This document shows, piece by piece, positions 19,055-27,762 of a stretch of DNA of 64,000 nucleotides (positions are counted from its first letter, which is position 1; every line of letters begins with the position of its first letter). Under the pieces are notes generated by a model that was not told where the DNA came from, did no database searches, and worked only from the letters and a program-made list of their open reading frames with translations. Made by a program: the position numbers and the translations under genes. The stretch is from positions 5,734,001-5,798,000 of the forward strand of contig NZ_CP022529.1 of NCBI RefSeq assembly GCF_002237595.1, read 5' to 3'. This DNA comes from Labrenzia sp. VG12 (GTDB lineage: Bacteria; Pseudomonadota; Alphaproteobacteria; Rhizobiales; Stappiaceae).

Positions 19055-19573
19055 ATGCCAGCCAAATCCAAACAGGAATTGCTGACGGTCACGCATGCCG
19101 AGTTTGAAAAGCTGCAAACCGTCCTGAACGAGCTACCGGCCATGTTGCGGTTGGAAAAGGACGAAGAGGACACGTCCCCGAAAGATATCGTCGGACACCG
19201 GGCGCACTGGATCCAGCTTTTCCTGGGTTGGTACCAGGACGGGCAGGAGGGCAGGGAGGTCCATTTCCCTGCAAAGGGCTACAAGTGGAACGAGATCAAA
19301 CGGTACAATGCTGACCTGCGGCAGAACCAGGCGGGACTTTCGTGGCAGGCCGCACGTTCGCTTCTGGACACCAGCCATGCCGAGCTTGTCGCGCTGATTG
19401 AAAGCCTCAGCGAGGAAGAGCTTTACGGCGGAGCGATGAAGGGAGCCAACAACAAATGGACCCCGGGCCGTTGGGCTGAGGCAGCCGGTCCAAGCCACTA
19501 TCGTTCGGCCGGGAAGTACCTGCGGCAGAGAAGCAGAGCTTTCAAGGCAGCCCGGCCGGAAACGGCTGCCTGA
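19055..19573 (+). CDS. ClbS/DfsB-family four-helix protein
   Basis: A 172-residue DinB-like four-helix bundle. The pattern KSKQELL..., DIVGHRAHWIQLFLGWYQDGQ, FPAKGYKWNEIKRYN and ALIESLSEEELYGG matches the ClbS/DfsB family, named for a colibactin-resistance hydrolase and a damage-response homologue. ATG 19055 is preceded by AAAAGGAGG with good spacing, so upstream extension of the open frame is not needed. Function here is inferred only as stress or small-molecule protection. Confidence 0.82.
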   Translation: MPAKSKQELLTVTHAEFEKLQTVLNELPAMLRLEKDEEDTSPKDIVGHRAHWIQLFLGWYQDGQEGREVHFPAKGYKWNEIKRYNADLRQNQAGLSWQAARSLLDTSHAELVALIESLSEEELYGGAMKGANNKWTPGRWAEAAGPSHYRSAGKYLRQRSRAFKAARPETAA

Positions 19574-19602
19574 CGACACCTTCCGGCAGAAATGCGTTCG
19601 GC

Positions 19603-20301
19603 CTAGCCTGCCCGCTTGACCACGGCGACATTCACCTCGCGCCAGATGTCAAATCCGAGTTTCCGATAAAGCGCAATCGCGCCGTGATTGTCGGCATAGG
19701 CATGCAGGAAAGGGATGTCTCCCTGTGACCTGATATGGGAGGCGACGTGGCATGACAGGACCGATGCAAGGCCTTGACCCCGAAAGTCGGGATGGCAGCA
19801 TATGCCGCTCAGCTCGGTATAACCGGTGAGATTCAGCCGCGTTCCCGCCATGGCGGTAAGCCGTCCATCCGCTTTCACACCCCAGAAAGGGCCAAGCTCC
19901 GGTGTGCGGGACGTGAAGGGGCCGGGTTTGGTGAGGGTGGCCAAGGCAACCATCTCGGGAATGTCGGCGCTGGTCAGCCGCACGATCTCGGCTGGAGTCA
20001 TCTTGTCTGCAATTGGCCTGGTTTCGGTCATCAGCACACCTGTGGCGGTTGTTTCAGCAGCCAGCGTGTCCGGTAATTCGATCTCATCGGCCTGGAGCAG
20101 ATAGACGTGATCTTCACCCGGAGCAATCAGCTGCGCCAGCGCTTCGAGCGCTTCGCCGCTGTTGTCCTTTGTGGAAGCAAAAGGGGAAACAGCTGGATCG
20201 AACCGGCGTGCCAGTGGCCCTCCCTTGACGAATTTCCGCTGTCGGGTGGTCAACGCAGACCAGACAATTCGATTGAGCAAAGGAACGGAGGCGTCAGGCA
20301 T
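19603..20301 (-). CDS. GNAT-family acetyltransferase, FR47-like
   Basis: A 232-residue acetyltransferase. The acetyl-CoA site is ICCHPDFRGQGLASVLSCHV, followed by FLHAYADNHGAIALYRKLGF, typical of FR47-like GNAT domains. The first 80 residues are a less conserved N-terminal domain. Its start overlaps the end of the monooxygenase-like gene by 8 bp, making it the third gene of a MarR-ABM-GNAT operon. Substrate unknown. Confidence 0.82.
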   Translation of the reverse strand: MPDASVPLLNRIVWSALTTRQRKFVKGGPLARRFDPAVSPFASTKDNSGEALEALAQLIAPGEDHVYLLQADEIELPDTLAAETTATGVLMTETRPIADKMTPAEIVRLTSADIPEMVALATLTKPGPFTSRTPELGPFWGVKADGRLTAMAGTRLNLTGYTELSGICCHPDFRGQGLASVLSCHVASHIRSQGDIPFLHAYADNHGAIALYRKLGFDIWREVNVAVVKRAG

Positions 20302-20614
20302 GATTTCGACTTTCCTTCAATTCATAATGCTGTGCGGTCTGGTCCCACCGTTTCAGCACGCGCTGTGCTGCTTCCGGCACGTAGCACTTTTGATAGTCGG
20401 CGCCCTGAAAGGCGATGATGTCGTCGAGGGACCGGAAACTCATGATGGTGACGAATTCGATTTCGTCCTCCAGCTCCCGGCGAAGCACTTCGATGCCCAG
20501 GTATCCGGGAATTGCCTTTGCCTCGATGCCCGGAATGACCTGTGTGGTCAGCACGTTAAAATATAGGTCCGCGTTTTCATGCGTCGTCCATCCATGCCAC
20601 AAGCGCTTGATCAT
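20294..20614 (-). CDS. Antibiotic biosynthesis monooxygenase-like (ABM fold) protein
   Basis: A 106-residue single-domain protein with the ABM ferredoxin-like fold pattern: HGWTTHENADLYFNVLTTQ, a central strand YLGIEVLRREL, and EFVTIMSFRSLDDIIAFQG. Such proteins may be monooxygenases or simply small-molecule binding dimers. It overlaps the upstream marR-like gene by 4 bp and the downstream acetyltransferase by 8 bp, so it is translationally coupled to both. Confidence 0.75.
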   Translation of the reverse strand: MIKRLWHGWTTHENADLYFNVLTTQVIPGIEAKAIPGYLGIEVLRRELEDEIEFVTIMSFRSLDDIIAFQGADYQKCYVPEAAQRVLKRWDQTAQHYELKESRNHA

Positions 20615-21141
20615 TCGGGCTTCTCCCTTTTTGGCGTGAGGCTTTCCCAGGCTGGCAGGGGGGCGTCGCCCCGGTCTGTCCTGAGTGGTTCTCGGTCAAG
20701 GGCCTCTTCCAGCTGGTCCAGCTGTTGAAGCAATGGGCCTTCGAGGTCCGCGCAGGCCTGTGCAACAGCGATGGAGACGGCCGGCCAAAGGGTTGCCTTC
20801 AAGTGCGAAACCAGCTGCTGACCGTCTTCGGTCAGGGCAATGCGACTGACCCTGCGATCCTCCTTCTGGGGAACCGCCCTGACCAGCCCGTCGGCTTTCA
20901 TCTTGTTGATCATGCGCGTGACACCCGGCTGGCTCTGGCCGAGTGCTTTTGCCAGGTCGCCGATGCTCAGGGAGCCCTGACGGTCGAGCGCTGCCAGCAC
21001 CGGATTGTGCGGTGTTGGCAGGTTGGTGCCGGCCAGCTCCGAGGCCAGGTCCTGGGTCTGCATCTGCAGCTTCTCTCCGATCCGTTTCAACCGGCTGCCG
21101 AGCGTGGCATAGCCAAGAACGCGAACAACATCTTCCGTCAT
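20611..21141 (-). CDS. MarR-family regulator
   Basis: A 176-residue winged-helix regulator. The DNA-binding region is GSLSIGDLAKALGQSQPGVTRMINKMKADGL, followed by the wing PQKEDRRVSRIALTEDG. I chose ATG 21141, which has GAGG seven bases before it, over a TTG further upstream. The gene begins an operon with the ABM-like protein and an acetyltransferase. A near-perfect palindrome lies 12-29 bp upstream of the start, a likely autoregulatory site. Confidence 0.88.
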   Translation of the reverse strand: MTEDVVRVLGYATLGSRLKRIGEKLQMQTQDLASELAGTNLPTPHNPVLAALDRQGSLSIGDLAKALGQSQPGVTRMINKMKADGLVRAVPQKEDRRVSRIALTEDGQQLVSHLKATLWPAVSIAVAQACADLEGPLLQQLDQLEEALDREPLRTDRGDAPLPAWESLTPKREKPE

Positions 21142-21152
21142 GACAACCTCAA

Positions 21153-21170
21153 TATATAACAAGTTATATA
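21153..21170. promoter_or_regulatory. Palindromic site in marR/arsR divergent promoter
   Basis: TATATAAC, AA, GTTATATA: perfect 8-bp arms. MarR dimers bind sites of this size and symmetry. It lies directly upstream of the marR-type gene and shares its half-site with the second repeat at 21222. Confidence 0.65.
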
Positions 21171-21221
21171 ACTATGCATGAAAGCCTCTGTCAAGAAAGA
21201 CTGGACAGGGTCCGGAGAATC

Positions 21222-21240
21222 TATATAACTCTATAGTTAT
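21222..21240. promoter_or_regulatory. Second TATATAAC/GTTAT repeat over the arsR start
   Basis: TATATAAC (21222-21229) and GTTAT (21236-21240) repeat the half-site of the palindrome 70 bp away. TATAAC at 21224 with TGGACA at 21202 gives a 16-bp promoter spacing, which would place transcription start at or near the ATG at 21239. Confidence 0.5.
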
Positions 21241-21592
21241 GGAACAGGTTGGTTATGAAAGTGCGCCGGCCAGTCTCGATGCGGTGTTTTCAGCCCTGTC
21301 GGACCCGACACGCAGGGCGATCCTGACGCGGCTGGCCAGCGGTGACGCATCGGTGAACGAGCTGGCGGCTCCCTTTGACATGAGTCAGCCCGCCATTTCG
21401 AAGCACCTGAAGGTGCTGGAGAAAGCCGGACTGGTCACACGCGGAACGGACCGTCAGCGCCGGCCGGCCAGGCTGAATGCGGCGCCGATGCAGGATGCAA
21501 TCGCCTGGCTTGAAGAATTCAGCCGGTTCTGGACCTCGAGCTTCGACCAGCTCGACGCATTGCTTGAAGAATTGAAATCAGTCGATCGTTAG
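21239..21592 (+). CDS. ArsR-family regulator
   Basis: A 117-residue winged-helix protein with ALSDPTRRAILTRLASGDASVNELAAPFDMSQPAISKHLKVLEKAGLV in pattern, the standard ArsR/SmtB fold. No Cys metal site is visible, as usual for the subgroup paired with AHSA1-like proteins. It has no ribosome site before its ATG and may be read from a leaderless message. The next gene, 10 bp downstream, encodes an SRPBCC/AHSA1 protein; the pair is common and probably autoregulated. Confidence 0.88.
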   Translation: MEQVGYESAPASLDAVFSALSDPTRRAILTRLASGDASVNELAAPFDMSQPAISKHLKVLEKAGLVTRGTDRQRRPARLNAAPMQDAIAWLEEFSRFWTSSFDQLDALLEELKSVDR

Positions 21593-21602
21593 GGAGTAGA
21601 GT

Positions 21603-22094
21603 ATGGCTTTGCCTGAATTTGTTTTGGAAAGACGTTTCAACGCACCGCGCGCACTTGTGTGGCGGAGCTGGACCGAACCGGATCTACTGGCGCGCTGGTA
21701 CGGGCCTGGCGTGGAGACGGTCATTCACAAGCTGGATGTCACGCCGGGCGGGCTCTGGCTCAACGAGATGCGGATGGGCGGCGGGTCTCATTACCAGCGG
21801 GTCGAATACACTGAAGTGATTGCACCGGAGAAACTGGTCTGGTTGCATTCCGTCTCCGATGGCGACTGGAACATTGCCGCCAACCCGATGATGCCGGACT
21901 GGCCCCGCGTCCTTTTGACCACCGTCACCTTCGAAGAGAAGGACGGTCAGACCGAAGTCCGCCTGACCTGGGTGCCGCATGAGGCAAGCGAGGCTGAAAT
22001 CGCCTGTTTTGCCGGCGCCATTGCCGGTCTCGACAAGGGCTGGGGCAAGGGCATGGAACTGCTGGCCGAACTGCTTGCGGAATTGCAGGCTTAA
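21603..22094 (+). CDS. SRPBCC/AHSA1-domain protein
   Basis: A 163-residue START-like protein beginning FVLERRFNAPRALVWRSWTEPDLLARWYGPG, the usual N-terminus of activator-of-Hsp90-ATPase-like (AHSA1) domains. These bind small hydrophobic ligands; exact roles are mostly unknown. It follows an ArsR gene by 10 bp and has its own ribosome site (AGGGAG). Confidence 0.85.
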   Translation: MALPEFVLERRFNAPRALVWRSWTEPDLLARWYGPGVETVIHKLDVTPGGLWLNEMRMGGGSHYQRVEYTEVIAPEKLVWLHSVSDGDWNIAANPMMPDWPRVLLTTVTFEEKDGQTEVRLTWVPHEASEAEIACFAGAIAGLDKGWGKGMELLAELLAELQA

Positions 22095-22175
22095 AGAACG
22101 CCTCACACCAAAACAGCCAGAAAGACCGTGTCGCCTTGCCGACGGCACGGTCTTGCCTTGCTGGGTTCTGTTTCG

Positions 22176-23159
22176 TTAGTCGAATTCCGGTCCGCGCGCC
22201 CGGTAAGGCGTGATTTCCTTCCAGGCTTTCATGAGCGTGTCCAGTTCGTCGTCGCCATGCGGCGGCATCACGATCTGCAGCTTGACCAGAAGATCGCCGT
22301 GACCGCCGGTCTTGGTCGGCAGGCCCTTGCCCTTCAGCCGCATGCTCTTGCCGCTTGAGGCATTGGCCGGAATGGTCAGGTTCACGGCACCAGAGAGTGT
22401 CGGCGTGCGCACTTTTGCGCCCAGCACCGCCTCGTAAAGGGTCAGCGGCAGGTCGAGATGCAGGTCCGAACCTTTCACCTCGAACAGCTTGTGCGGCTTG
22501 AGGCCGATCTCCACCATGGCGTCCCCGGACGGTCCGCCGTTCTCGCCCGGATGCCCCTGGCCTTTCAGGCGGATCTTTTCGCCTTCGACAACGCCCTTGG
22601 GCAGGGTGACGTTGACGGTCTTGCCACTGGGCAGCGTCACTTGCGTCTTGCCGGAATTGACGATGTCTTCCAGCGAGACCCGCGCCACGATATCGGCATT
22701 GCTGCCTTTGGTCTTCGGTGGTGCCTTGGCTCTCGCCCCGGCACCGCCGAAACCGCCACCGGCCGCTCCGCCGCGGGCCTTGCCGCCGCCAAAGCCGCCG
22801 AAAATGTCGTTCAGGATGTCATCGAAGCTGCCGCCACCGGCACCGCCTCCGCCAGAGCTTCTGTAGCTGCGCCGGCCGCCGGCTCCGAAGTCTTCGTGAC
22901 CCGTAAAGCCATCGAACCCACCGGCGTGGAAGCGCTGCTTGCCTTCCGCGTCGATTTCGCCGCGATCAAACTGGGCACGCTTTTCCTTGTCGCCGATGAT
23001 CTCGTAGGCCTGGTTGGCCTCGGCAAAGCGCTTCTGTGCCGTCGGATCATCCTTGTTCTGATCCGGATGGTATTTCTTGGCCAGCTTTCGGAAGGCCTTC
23101 TTGATGTCGCCCTCGCTGGCGTTTTTCGCCACGCCGAGAACGCTATAGGGATCACGCAT
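22176..23159 (-). CDS. DnaJ C-terminal domain chaperone, CbpA-like
   Basis: A J-domain co-chaperone of about 327 residues. The N-terminal J-domain shows DPYSVLGVAKNAS and the HPD tripeptide in KKYHPDQNKDD. A glycine/phenylalanine-rich linker (about 80-145) follows, then two DnaJ C-terminal substrate-binding domains. There is no zinc-finger, so it is CbpA/DnaJ-B like and not DnaJ proper. It stimulates DnaK ATPase activity. The start is MRDPYSVLG; a GTG 9 bp upstream is an alternative. Confidence 0.88.
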   Translation of the reverse strand: MRDPYSVLGVAKNASEGDIKKAFRKLAKKYHPDQNKDDPTAQKRFAEANQAYEIIGDKEKRAQFDRGEIDAEGKQRFHAGGFDGFTGHEDFGAGGRRSYRSSGGGGAGGGSFDDILNDIFGGFGGGKARGGAAGGGFGGAGARAKAPPKTKGSNADIVARVSLEDIVNSGKTQVTLPSGKTVNVTLPKGVVEGEKIRLKGQGHPGENGGPSGDAMVEIGLKPHKLFEVKGSDLHLDLPLTLYEAVLGAKVRTPTLSGAVNLTIPANASSGKSMRLKGKGLPTKTGGHGDLLVKLQIVMPPHGDDELDTLMKAWKEITPYRARGPEFD

Positions 23160-23356
23160 TCGTTTCACCAGGTTTCTAAGAGTTCCAGCAAGGCGACCCG
23201 CTTTCCGCGGCTCTGCCGGTTGCGCCGGCGAGCTCAGGCGGTTTCGAGGTCAAGCCTGACCGGATTTATCCTTTATATCGGGATGGATAGGAAAAAATTC
23301 CAGCCCTCCATCTCCGCTTCAGGGACACATCGGTTTTAGCGGGTTTTTGCCTTAGT

Positions 23357-23833
23357 TCAAGCTTCGGAAACGGTGAGGGCCGTGACCGCAAATTTCCGGG
23401 TGATGTCCCGGCAGGCCGTGCCGTCATAGAGCTTGATGCCGGCAATGGTGTTTGCGGTGGTCCGGAACGTCAGGCAGCCGGTTGCGCTCAGCACGCTCGT
23501 GTCGATCCCGGTCAAGGTGCCCGAATTGCCGCTTACGGAGTTGAGCCAGGGCAGGGCAACGCCGGTTGCTGCCTGTCCGTCCGCAAGGGTTGCGCCGAGC
23601 GTATCGAGATGGCCGGCGATGATGCTGCGATCGTCTTCGTCAACGTCTGAATAGGCGACATCGGATGCAGACGGGATCGACCCGGTCAGGACGGTCGGGG
23701 TCGCCACGTTGTTGCTGCCCATTGGCACGGACACCTGGGCACAGCCGCCGAGCGACAGGCCAATCGCCAGGAGGATGCCTCCAAGGGGGTGGATCTTGAT
23801 GTGTCCGTCAGTATATGAACGCATACGATACAT
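23357..23833 (-). CDS. Surface lipoprotein, RT0821/Lpp0805-like
   Basis: A 158-residue lipoprotein. After a basic N-terminus and hydrophobic stretch (GGILLAIGLSLGGC) a lipobox LGGC gives the lipidated Cys. The C-terminus with LSATGCLTFRTTA and YDGTACRDITRKF resembles the C-terminal part of rickettsial-type 17-kDa/RT0821 surface antigens. Start ATG 23833 has GGAGG ten bases upstream. It is divergent from pdxH, with which it shares a 71-bp gap. Role unknown, probably envelope structure. Confidence 0.72.
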   Translation of the reverse strand: MYRMRSYTDGHIKIHPLGGILLAIGLSLGGCAQVSVPMGSNNVATPTVLTGSIPSASDVAYSDVDEDDRSIIAGHLDTLGATLADGQAATGVALPWLNSVSGNSGTLTGIDTSVLSATGCLTFRTTANTIAGIKLYDGTACRDITRKFAVTALTVSEA

Positions 23834-23904
23834 GTTTGGACGGCCTCCGATTTGGCGCATTCGCTGCCGTGCTCAAGGCCGCCAATTCCTTAGACAGGTT
23901 TCCT

Positions 23905-24540
23905 ATGACCGACCTAAAAGATCCGCCGGAAGAGTTAACAAAAGGTGACTTCACGGAAGTCGTGAAGCCATTTGAACTGTTTGCTGAATGGCTTGAGGAT
24001 GCCAAGGCGTCCGAACCCAATGACCCCAACGCGCTTTCTTTGGCAACGGTCGACGAGACCGGCCTGCCAAATGTGCGCATGGTTCTGTTGAAGGGGTTCG
24101 ACGAGGCCGGATTTGTTTTTTACACAAATTTTGAAAGCGCGAAGGGGCGGGAACTCCTGTCCGCCGGCAAGGCGGCCATGTGTTTTCACTGGAAGTCCCT
24201 GAGACGCCAGGTCCGGATTCGCGGCGACGTTGTCGAAGTGGGCAAGGAAGAGGCGGACGAGTATTATCGCTCCCGGCCACGCGGCAGTCGTATCGGGGCC
24301 TGGGCGTCGAAGCAGTCCCGGCCGCTGGAAAGCCGCTTTGCGCTTGAGAAGGAAGTTGCCAGGTTCACGGCCAAGTTCGGTATTGGCGACATTCCCCGTC
24401 CGGACCACTGGTCCGGCATGCGCCTGGTGCCGACCGAGATCGAGTTCTGGCACGACCGTCCGTTCCGCCTGCATGACCGTGTGAAATTCACCCGCTCATC
24501 GACGGATCAGCCCTGGACGAAAGAGCGGCTCTATCCCTGA
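23905..24540 (+). CDS. pdxH: Pyridoxamine/pyridoxine 5'-phosphate oxidase
   Basis: Makes pyridoxal phosphate from its pyridoxamine and pyridoxine forms with FMN. The 211-residue protein shows PNALSLATVDETGLPNVRMVLLKG, FYTNFESAKGREL, the FMN/substrate-binding SRIGAWASKQS and the C-terminal W..RLVPTEIEFWHDRPFRLHDR pattern. I chose ATG 23905 (MTDLKDPPEEL); an earlier ATG would add 30 unconserved residues and run into the divergent lipoprotein promoter. Confidence 0.95.
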   Translation: MTDLKDPPEELTKGDFTEVVKPFELFAEWLEDAKASEPNDPNALSLATVDETGLPNVRMVLLKGFDEAGFVFYTNFESAKGRELLSAGKAAMCFHWKSLRRQVRIRGDVVEVGKEEADEYYRSRPRGSRIGAWASKQSRPLESRFALEKEVARFTAKFGIGDIPRPDHWSGMRLVPTEIEFWHDRPFRLHDRVKFTRSSTDQPWTKERLYP

Positions 24541-24583
24541 CGTTCTGTCCGGTGTGCCCTGACGGCGCATTCTGCAAACCAGT

Positions 24584-25558
24584 TCAAAGCAATCGTTTCC
24601 AGCGGAAGAACAGGAACGTTGCAACGACGGATACAAGCATCAGTCCGATCGAGAACAGGAAGCCCTGCTGCCATTCCAGCTCCGGCATGTTGGTAAAGTT
24701 CATGCCATAGATCGAAGCGATCAGGGTTGGCGGCAGGAAGATCAGGCCGAGAACGGTAAAGATCTTCGAGATCTGATTCTGTTCGAGCGTGACCAGGCCG
24801 ACAGTCGCATCCAGCAAAAACGCCAGTTTGTTGTCCAGCGCGTCACCATGTTCCTTGATCGAGTGGATGTCCCGGCCATACATCTTGCAATCCGCCAACT
24901 GGTCATCGTTCAGTCCGAGGCGCTTGGCATGGGTACTGATGTAGAACAGCATCCGGGCGAGGCCCGTGCACACGTCATGCATCTTGGAAACGTGCAGGCC
25001 AATTTGCCCGAGGCGCTTGATGGCGATCTGGTAGCTGGCCGTCTTGCGCGTGTTGAGGCCGTCACCGAATACCTCGACCGCCAACTCGTCATATTTTGCG
25101 GACGCGCTTTCCATCTCGTCGGCGCAGCGGTCGACGATGATATCCAGCATGGTGAACAGAACCGCTGGGCCATTGTGCGGTATGGTCTTGTCGGCCTGAA
25201 CTCTCTTTGAGGCAATGGTGATGGATTTCGGCTCGCCGTAGCGAACGGTCACCAGCCGTTTGGCGCTGACCACAAAGGTCACCGACGACAGCGCCGGATC
25301 GATCATGCGTGTGGCGATTGGCAACTGCGCGGTCATCACCACAGCGCCCGGTTCCAGATAGAGACGTTCAGACGTTTCGATTGACGCGATTTCGTCGCGT
25401 GTGGGGATTTCCGCCCCCATCAGTTTTTCGGCGGCCTGCTGTTCCTCGGGCGTCGGAGCCACAAGGTCGATCCAGACCGAGGTCGCAGGTACTGCGTCCC
25501 CCGGCGCAAGCTCATGGCGGTCAAGACCATTTACCGAAGGACAATAGGCAATAATCAT
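24584..25558 (-). CDS. CorA-family magnesium/divalent cation channel
   Basis: A 324-residue inner-membrane channel subunit. It has a large N-terminal cytoplasmic domain, then two C-terminal transmembrane helices with the selectivity motif GMNFTNMP between them and a basic tail (RWKRLL). CorA proteins form pentamers that admit Mg2+ or related ions. The start has GGAG nine bases upstream. No regulator or riboswitch is seen near it. Confidence 0.93.
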   Translation of the reverse strand: MIIAYCPSVNGLDRHELAPGDAVPATSVWIDLVAPTPEEQQAAEKLMGAEIPTRDEIASIETSERLYLEPGAVVMTAQLPIATRMIDPALSSVTFVVSAKRLVTVRYGEPKSITIASKRVQADKTIPHNGPAVLFTMLDIIVDRCADEMESASAKYDELAVEVFGDGLNTRKTASYQIAIKRLGQIGLHVSKMHDVCTGLARMLFYISTHAKRLGLNDDQLADCKMYGRDIHSIKEHGDALDNKLAFLLDATVGLVTLEQNQISKIFTVLGLIFLPPTLIASIYGMNFTNMPELEWQQGFLFSIGLMLVSVVATFLFFRWKRLL

Positions 25559-25656
25559 TCAGGCAATCTCCGCGGGGACACAATGCGTGTCCGGGTCGGC
25601 GGCAGTTTGCCCAAGTGGCGTTGACGGGGCAACAGTTTCGCGGCGAAGCCAGAAGG

Positions 25657-25676
25657 CCGGACGAAATTACGTCCGG
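25657..25676. repeat. Short inverted repeat
   Basis: CCGGACG, six AT-rich bases, CGTCCGG: perfect 7-bp arms between corA and the small gene at 25718. No T run follows; it may be a weak terminator for the small minus-strand gene. Confidence 0.4.
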
Positions 25677-25717
25677 TCCGGCAGTCTGGCGTGAGTGCAG
25701 CGCTGAAACGGTGCGGA

Positions 25718-25861
25718 TTACTTACCGCTTTTGCCCAGTCCGCCGGGTTTCCGGCACATGGCGGCGGCGTTGAGCGCAGCAATGCCGACCGGCTTGTAGA
25801 GATTTACGAGCTTGGCTCCGGCCGTGTTGGTCGGGGTCGGGCGGGAAGATTGCTCAGACAT
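25718..25861 (-). CDS. Small conserved-looking protein, 47 residues
   Basis: A 47-residue protein starting MSEQSSRPTPTNTAGAKLVN, then LYKPVGIAALNAAAMCRKP and a glycine/lysine end. ATG 25861 has GAGG four bases upstream. The frame is open further upstream but that part is low-complexity and lacks a ribosome site. The segment YKPVGIAALNAA resembles small alphaproteobacterial proteins I have seen without a known function. It is short and the call is tentative. Confidence 0.55.
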   Translation of the reverse strand: MSEQSSRPTPTNTAGAKLVNLYKPVGIAALNAAAMCRKPGGLGKSGK

Positions 25862-26142
25862 GTCCTCAGTCCGTTGTTCATTTCCAGAGCCCGCAAGCTG
25901 GTGATCGGTTGATGTTTCGCGGGCGTCGTGCATTTGGTATCCAATTGCGGCAAAGGGAAGGCGTTTTGCCTTCGCAGCTGACAGTTCCTGCTTGGAACGT
26001 GAAAAAAGCATGCGCTTATTGGAGAGTTTCGGCCAGTCAAAAACCATAACAGGTTGTAACGAAACCCTCGTTGATTTGAAGTAATCGGCTAAGGGTTTCT
26101 TTACCTTTGGGTGCGTCGGCGCGGACTGTTGCCTGTAACGGC

Positions 26143-26580
26143 TCAGATCAGGAAGCTTTTCGGGTTGCGGAGTGGCTTGCGCCGCGCGGCGCAAGACAAG
26201 CCGTAACAACATCTTGGCAGCGTCAGAAGCAGCGTTGCGGCAATCAGGGCCAGACCGCTGAGCATGAGGCTGGACGACAGTGGCGCACCCAGCAGGATCA
26301 AAAAGGATCCGATGCCGGTCCCTATCACAAGCAGAGCAATCGTTGTCCGGACATAGAGATAGTGTGCTTCAATTGGTTTTTCGCCAGTTTCGGCATGTCG
26401 GATCGCCATGAAAAATGCGAAAGGCACGGTCAGTACCGCCGCGACCAGAACGTGACACAGGCAGATATTTGCAAATCCCGGCTGGAACAGGGCCGTCGGG
26501 GACCAGCCTGATCTCGTCTGATTGTCGCGATCCCGGTAGTCCGGTTTTTTCACCGGATGACGGGAGCGTAGTCCGGTCAT
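26143..26580 (-). CDS. Small integral membrane protein
   Basis: A 145-residue protein with three hydrophobic segments: about 38-57 (ICLCHVLVAAVLTVPFAFFM), 79-99 and 102-120. The link EAHYLYVRTTIALLVIG resembles DUF4870-like membrane proteins in which a charged loop SH/AHY...R precedes a helix. Both ends are basic. No function is known; it is a monocistronic gene divergent from the DUF1499 gene. Confidence 0.6.
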   Translation of the reverse strand: MTGLRSRHPVKKPDYRDRDNQTRSGWSPTALFQPGFANICLCHVLVAAVLTVPFAFFMAIRHAETGEKPIEAHYLYVRTTIALLVIGTGIGSFLILLGAPLSSSLMLSGLALIAATLLLTLPRCCYGLSCAARRKPLRNPKSFLI

Positions 26581-26725
26581 TCCCCACCTCGGATCCTGCG
26601 AAACGAACCTGCCTGCCGATCTTCATTTATGCCTTGTCCAAAGCGGAAGTGAAGTTCATTTTTGACATTTCGGCCAGATGCGAACAAACAATGCATAAGT
26701 CGGCAGACTCCAGAGTCAGGACGAA

Positions 26726-27721
26726 ATGAAGCGATATGCCACCCACCGAACCGCAACGGCTCCTGCAAGTCGTACGCTGGCGTCCTGTGCACTGGCGCTG
26801 GCGGTTGTCGCGTTCCTGGCAAAACGTTTCGGACTGATCGATGCCGACATCTTCGTTCTGTCCTTCATGGTCGCCGCGGCCGTAGCGTTGCTAGCGATCC
26901 TTCTGGCGCTCTTTGCGCTTCATCGTGTCTGGACCCTGGGGGGACCCGGCGTGCCCGCAGCCCTGACAGGTGTGGTGCTCGGCTTGCTTGCGATCGGTCC
27001 GCCCGCTTTGACCGTGGCTATTCTGGTGCTTCGCCCGGGAGGACATGACGTGTCAACCGATCGCATCGACCCCCCAGAGTTGATCAGTGCGGGAGTTTTC
27101 AGCGAGCAACCGTTTTTGATCTGGTTTGACGCGACGCTTGTACGAGATGTCTGGCCTGTCCTGGCTCAACTCAAGACGGAACCGGCTGACACGCAAGAAG
27201 CTGCGGAACAGGTGACTCTTTACCCCGACATTGTCTCACGCCGTTATCGAATCTCGACAGCGCAGTTGCATGCCGCCGGACGCAAGGCGCTGGATGGGCT
27301 CGGTTGGAGCCTTGTGGACGAATTGCCGCCAGATCTTTTGGACGTCGCCACGCGCCTGCAGGCGGTCGGCAGGTCACAGTTGCTTGGACTGGACCACGAT
27401 GTGGCACTGAGGATCCGGCCGGATCCGGTCGGCGCATTGCTGGACGTGCGTGCGCGGTCGCGCACACCGCTCAAGGACCTGACCGGCAATGACGACCATA
27501 TTCGCGGTGTTTTTGCCGAAATCGACCGCGTCTTGCTGGAAACCTACGGAGATCTGTCTCGTCTGGCTGTCGATGATAGTGAGGCGGAGGCGGAGGGCCT
27601 CGAACCGGAGCCTGTCGAAGAGCCGCGCGACACGATCCCGCTGCCCGGGTTCAAACCGTATTTCGAAGAAGAAGACGCTCCCGTCCCAGATGGCGTCGAA
27701 CTGACGGATCTTGAAGGGTAG
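26726..27721 (+). CDS. DUF1499 membrane protein
   Basis: A 331-residue protein with three N-terminal transmembrane segments (about 17-34, 40-65, 74-98) and a soluble DUF1499 domain that includes YPDIVSRRYRIS, DVALRIRPDPVGALLDVRARSR in pattern and GNDDHIRGVFAEIDRVL. The last 60 residues are acidic. DUF1499 proteins are widespread in alphaproteobacteria with no settled function. It is convergent with the MBL-fold hydrolase gene. Confidence 0.8.
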   Translation: MKRYATHRTATAPASRTLASCALALAVVAFLAKRFGLIDADIFVLSFMVAAAVALLAILLALFALHRVWTLGGPGVPAALTGVVLGLLAIGPPALTVAILVLRPGGHDVSTDRIDPPELISAGVFSEQPFLIWFDATLVRDVWPVLAQLKTEPADTQEAAEQVTLYPDIVSRRYRISTAQLHAAGRKALDGLGWSLVDELPPDLLDVATRLQAVGRSQLLGLDHDVALRIRPDPVGALLDVRARSRTPLKDLTGNDDHIRGVFAEIDRVLLETYGDLSRLAVDDSEAEAEGLEPEPVEEPRDTIPLPGFKPYFEEEDAPVPDGVELTDLEG

Positions 27722-27762
27722 AGTGAAGCCGTGCCTGATGTGGCCCCCGTCGCGCTGACCGG

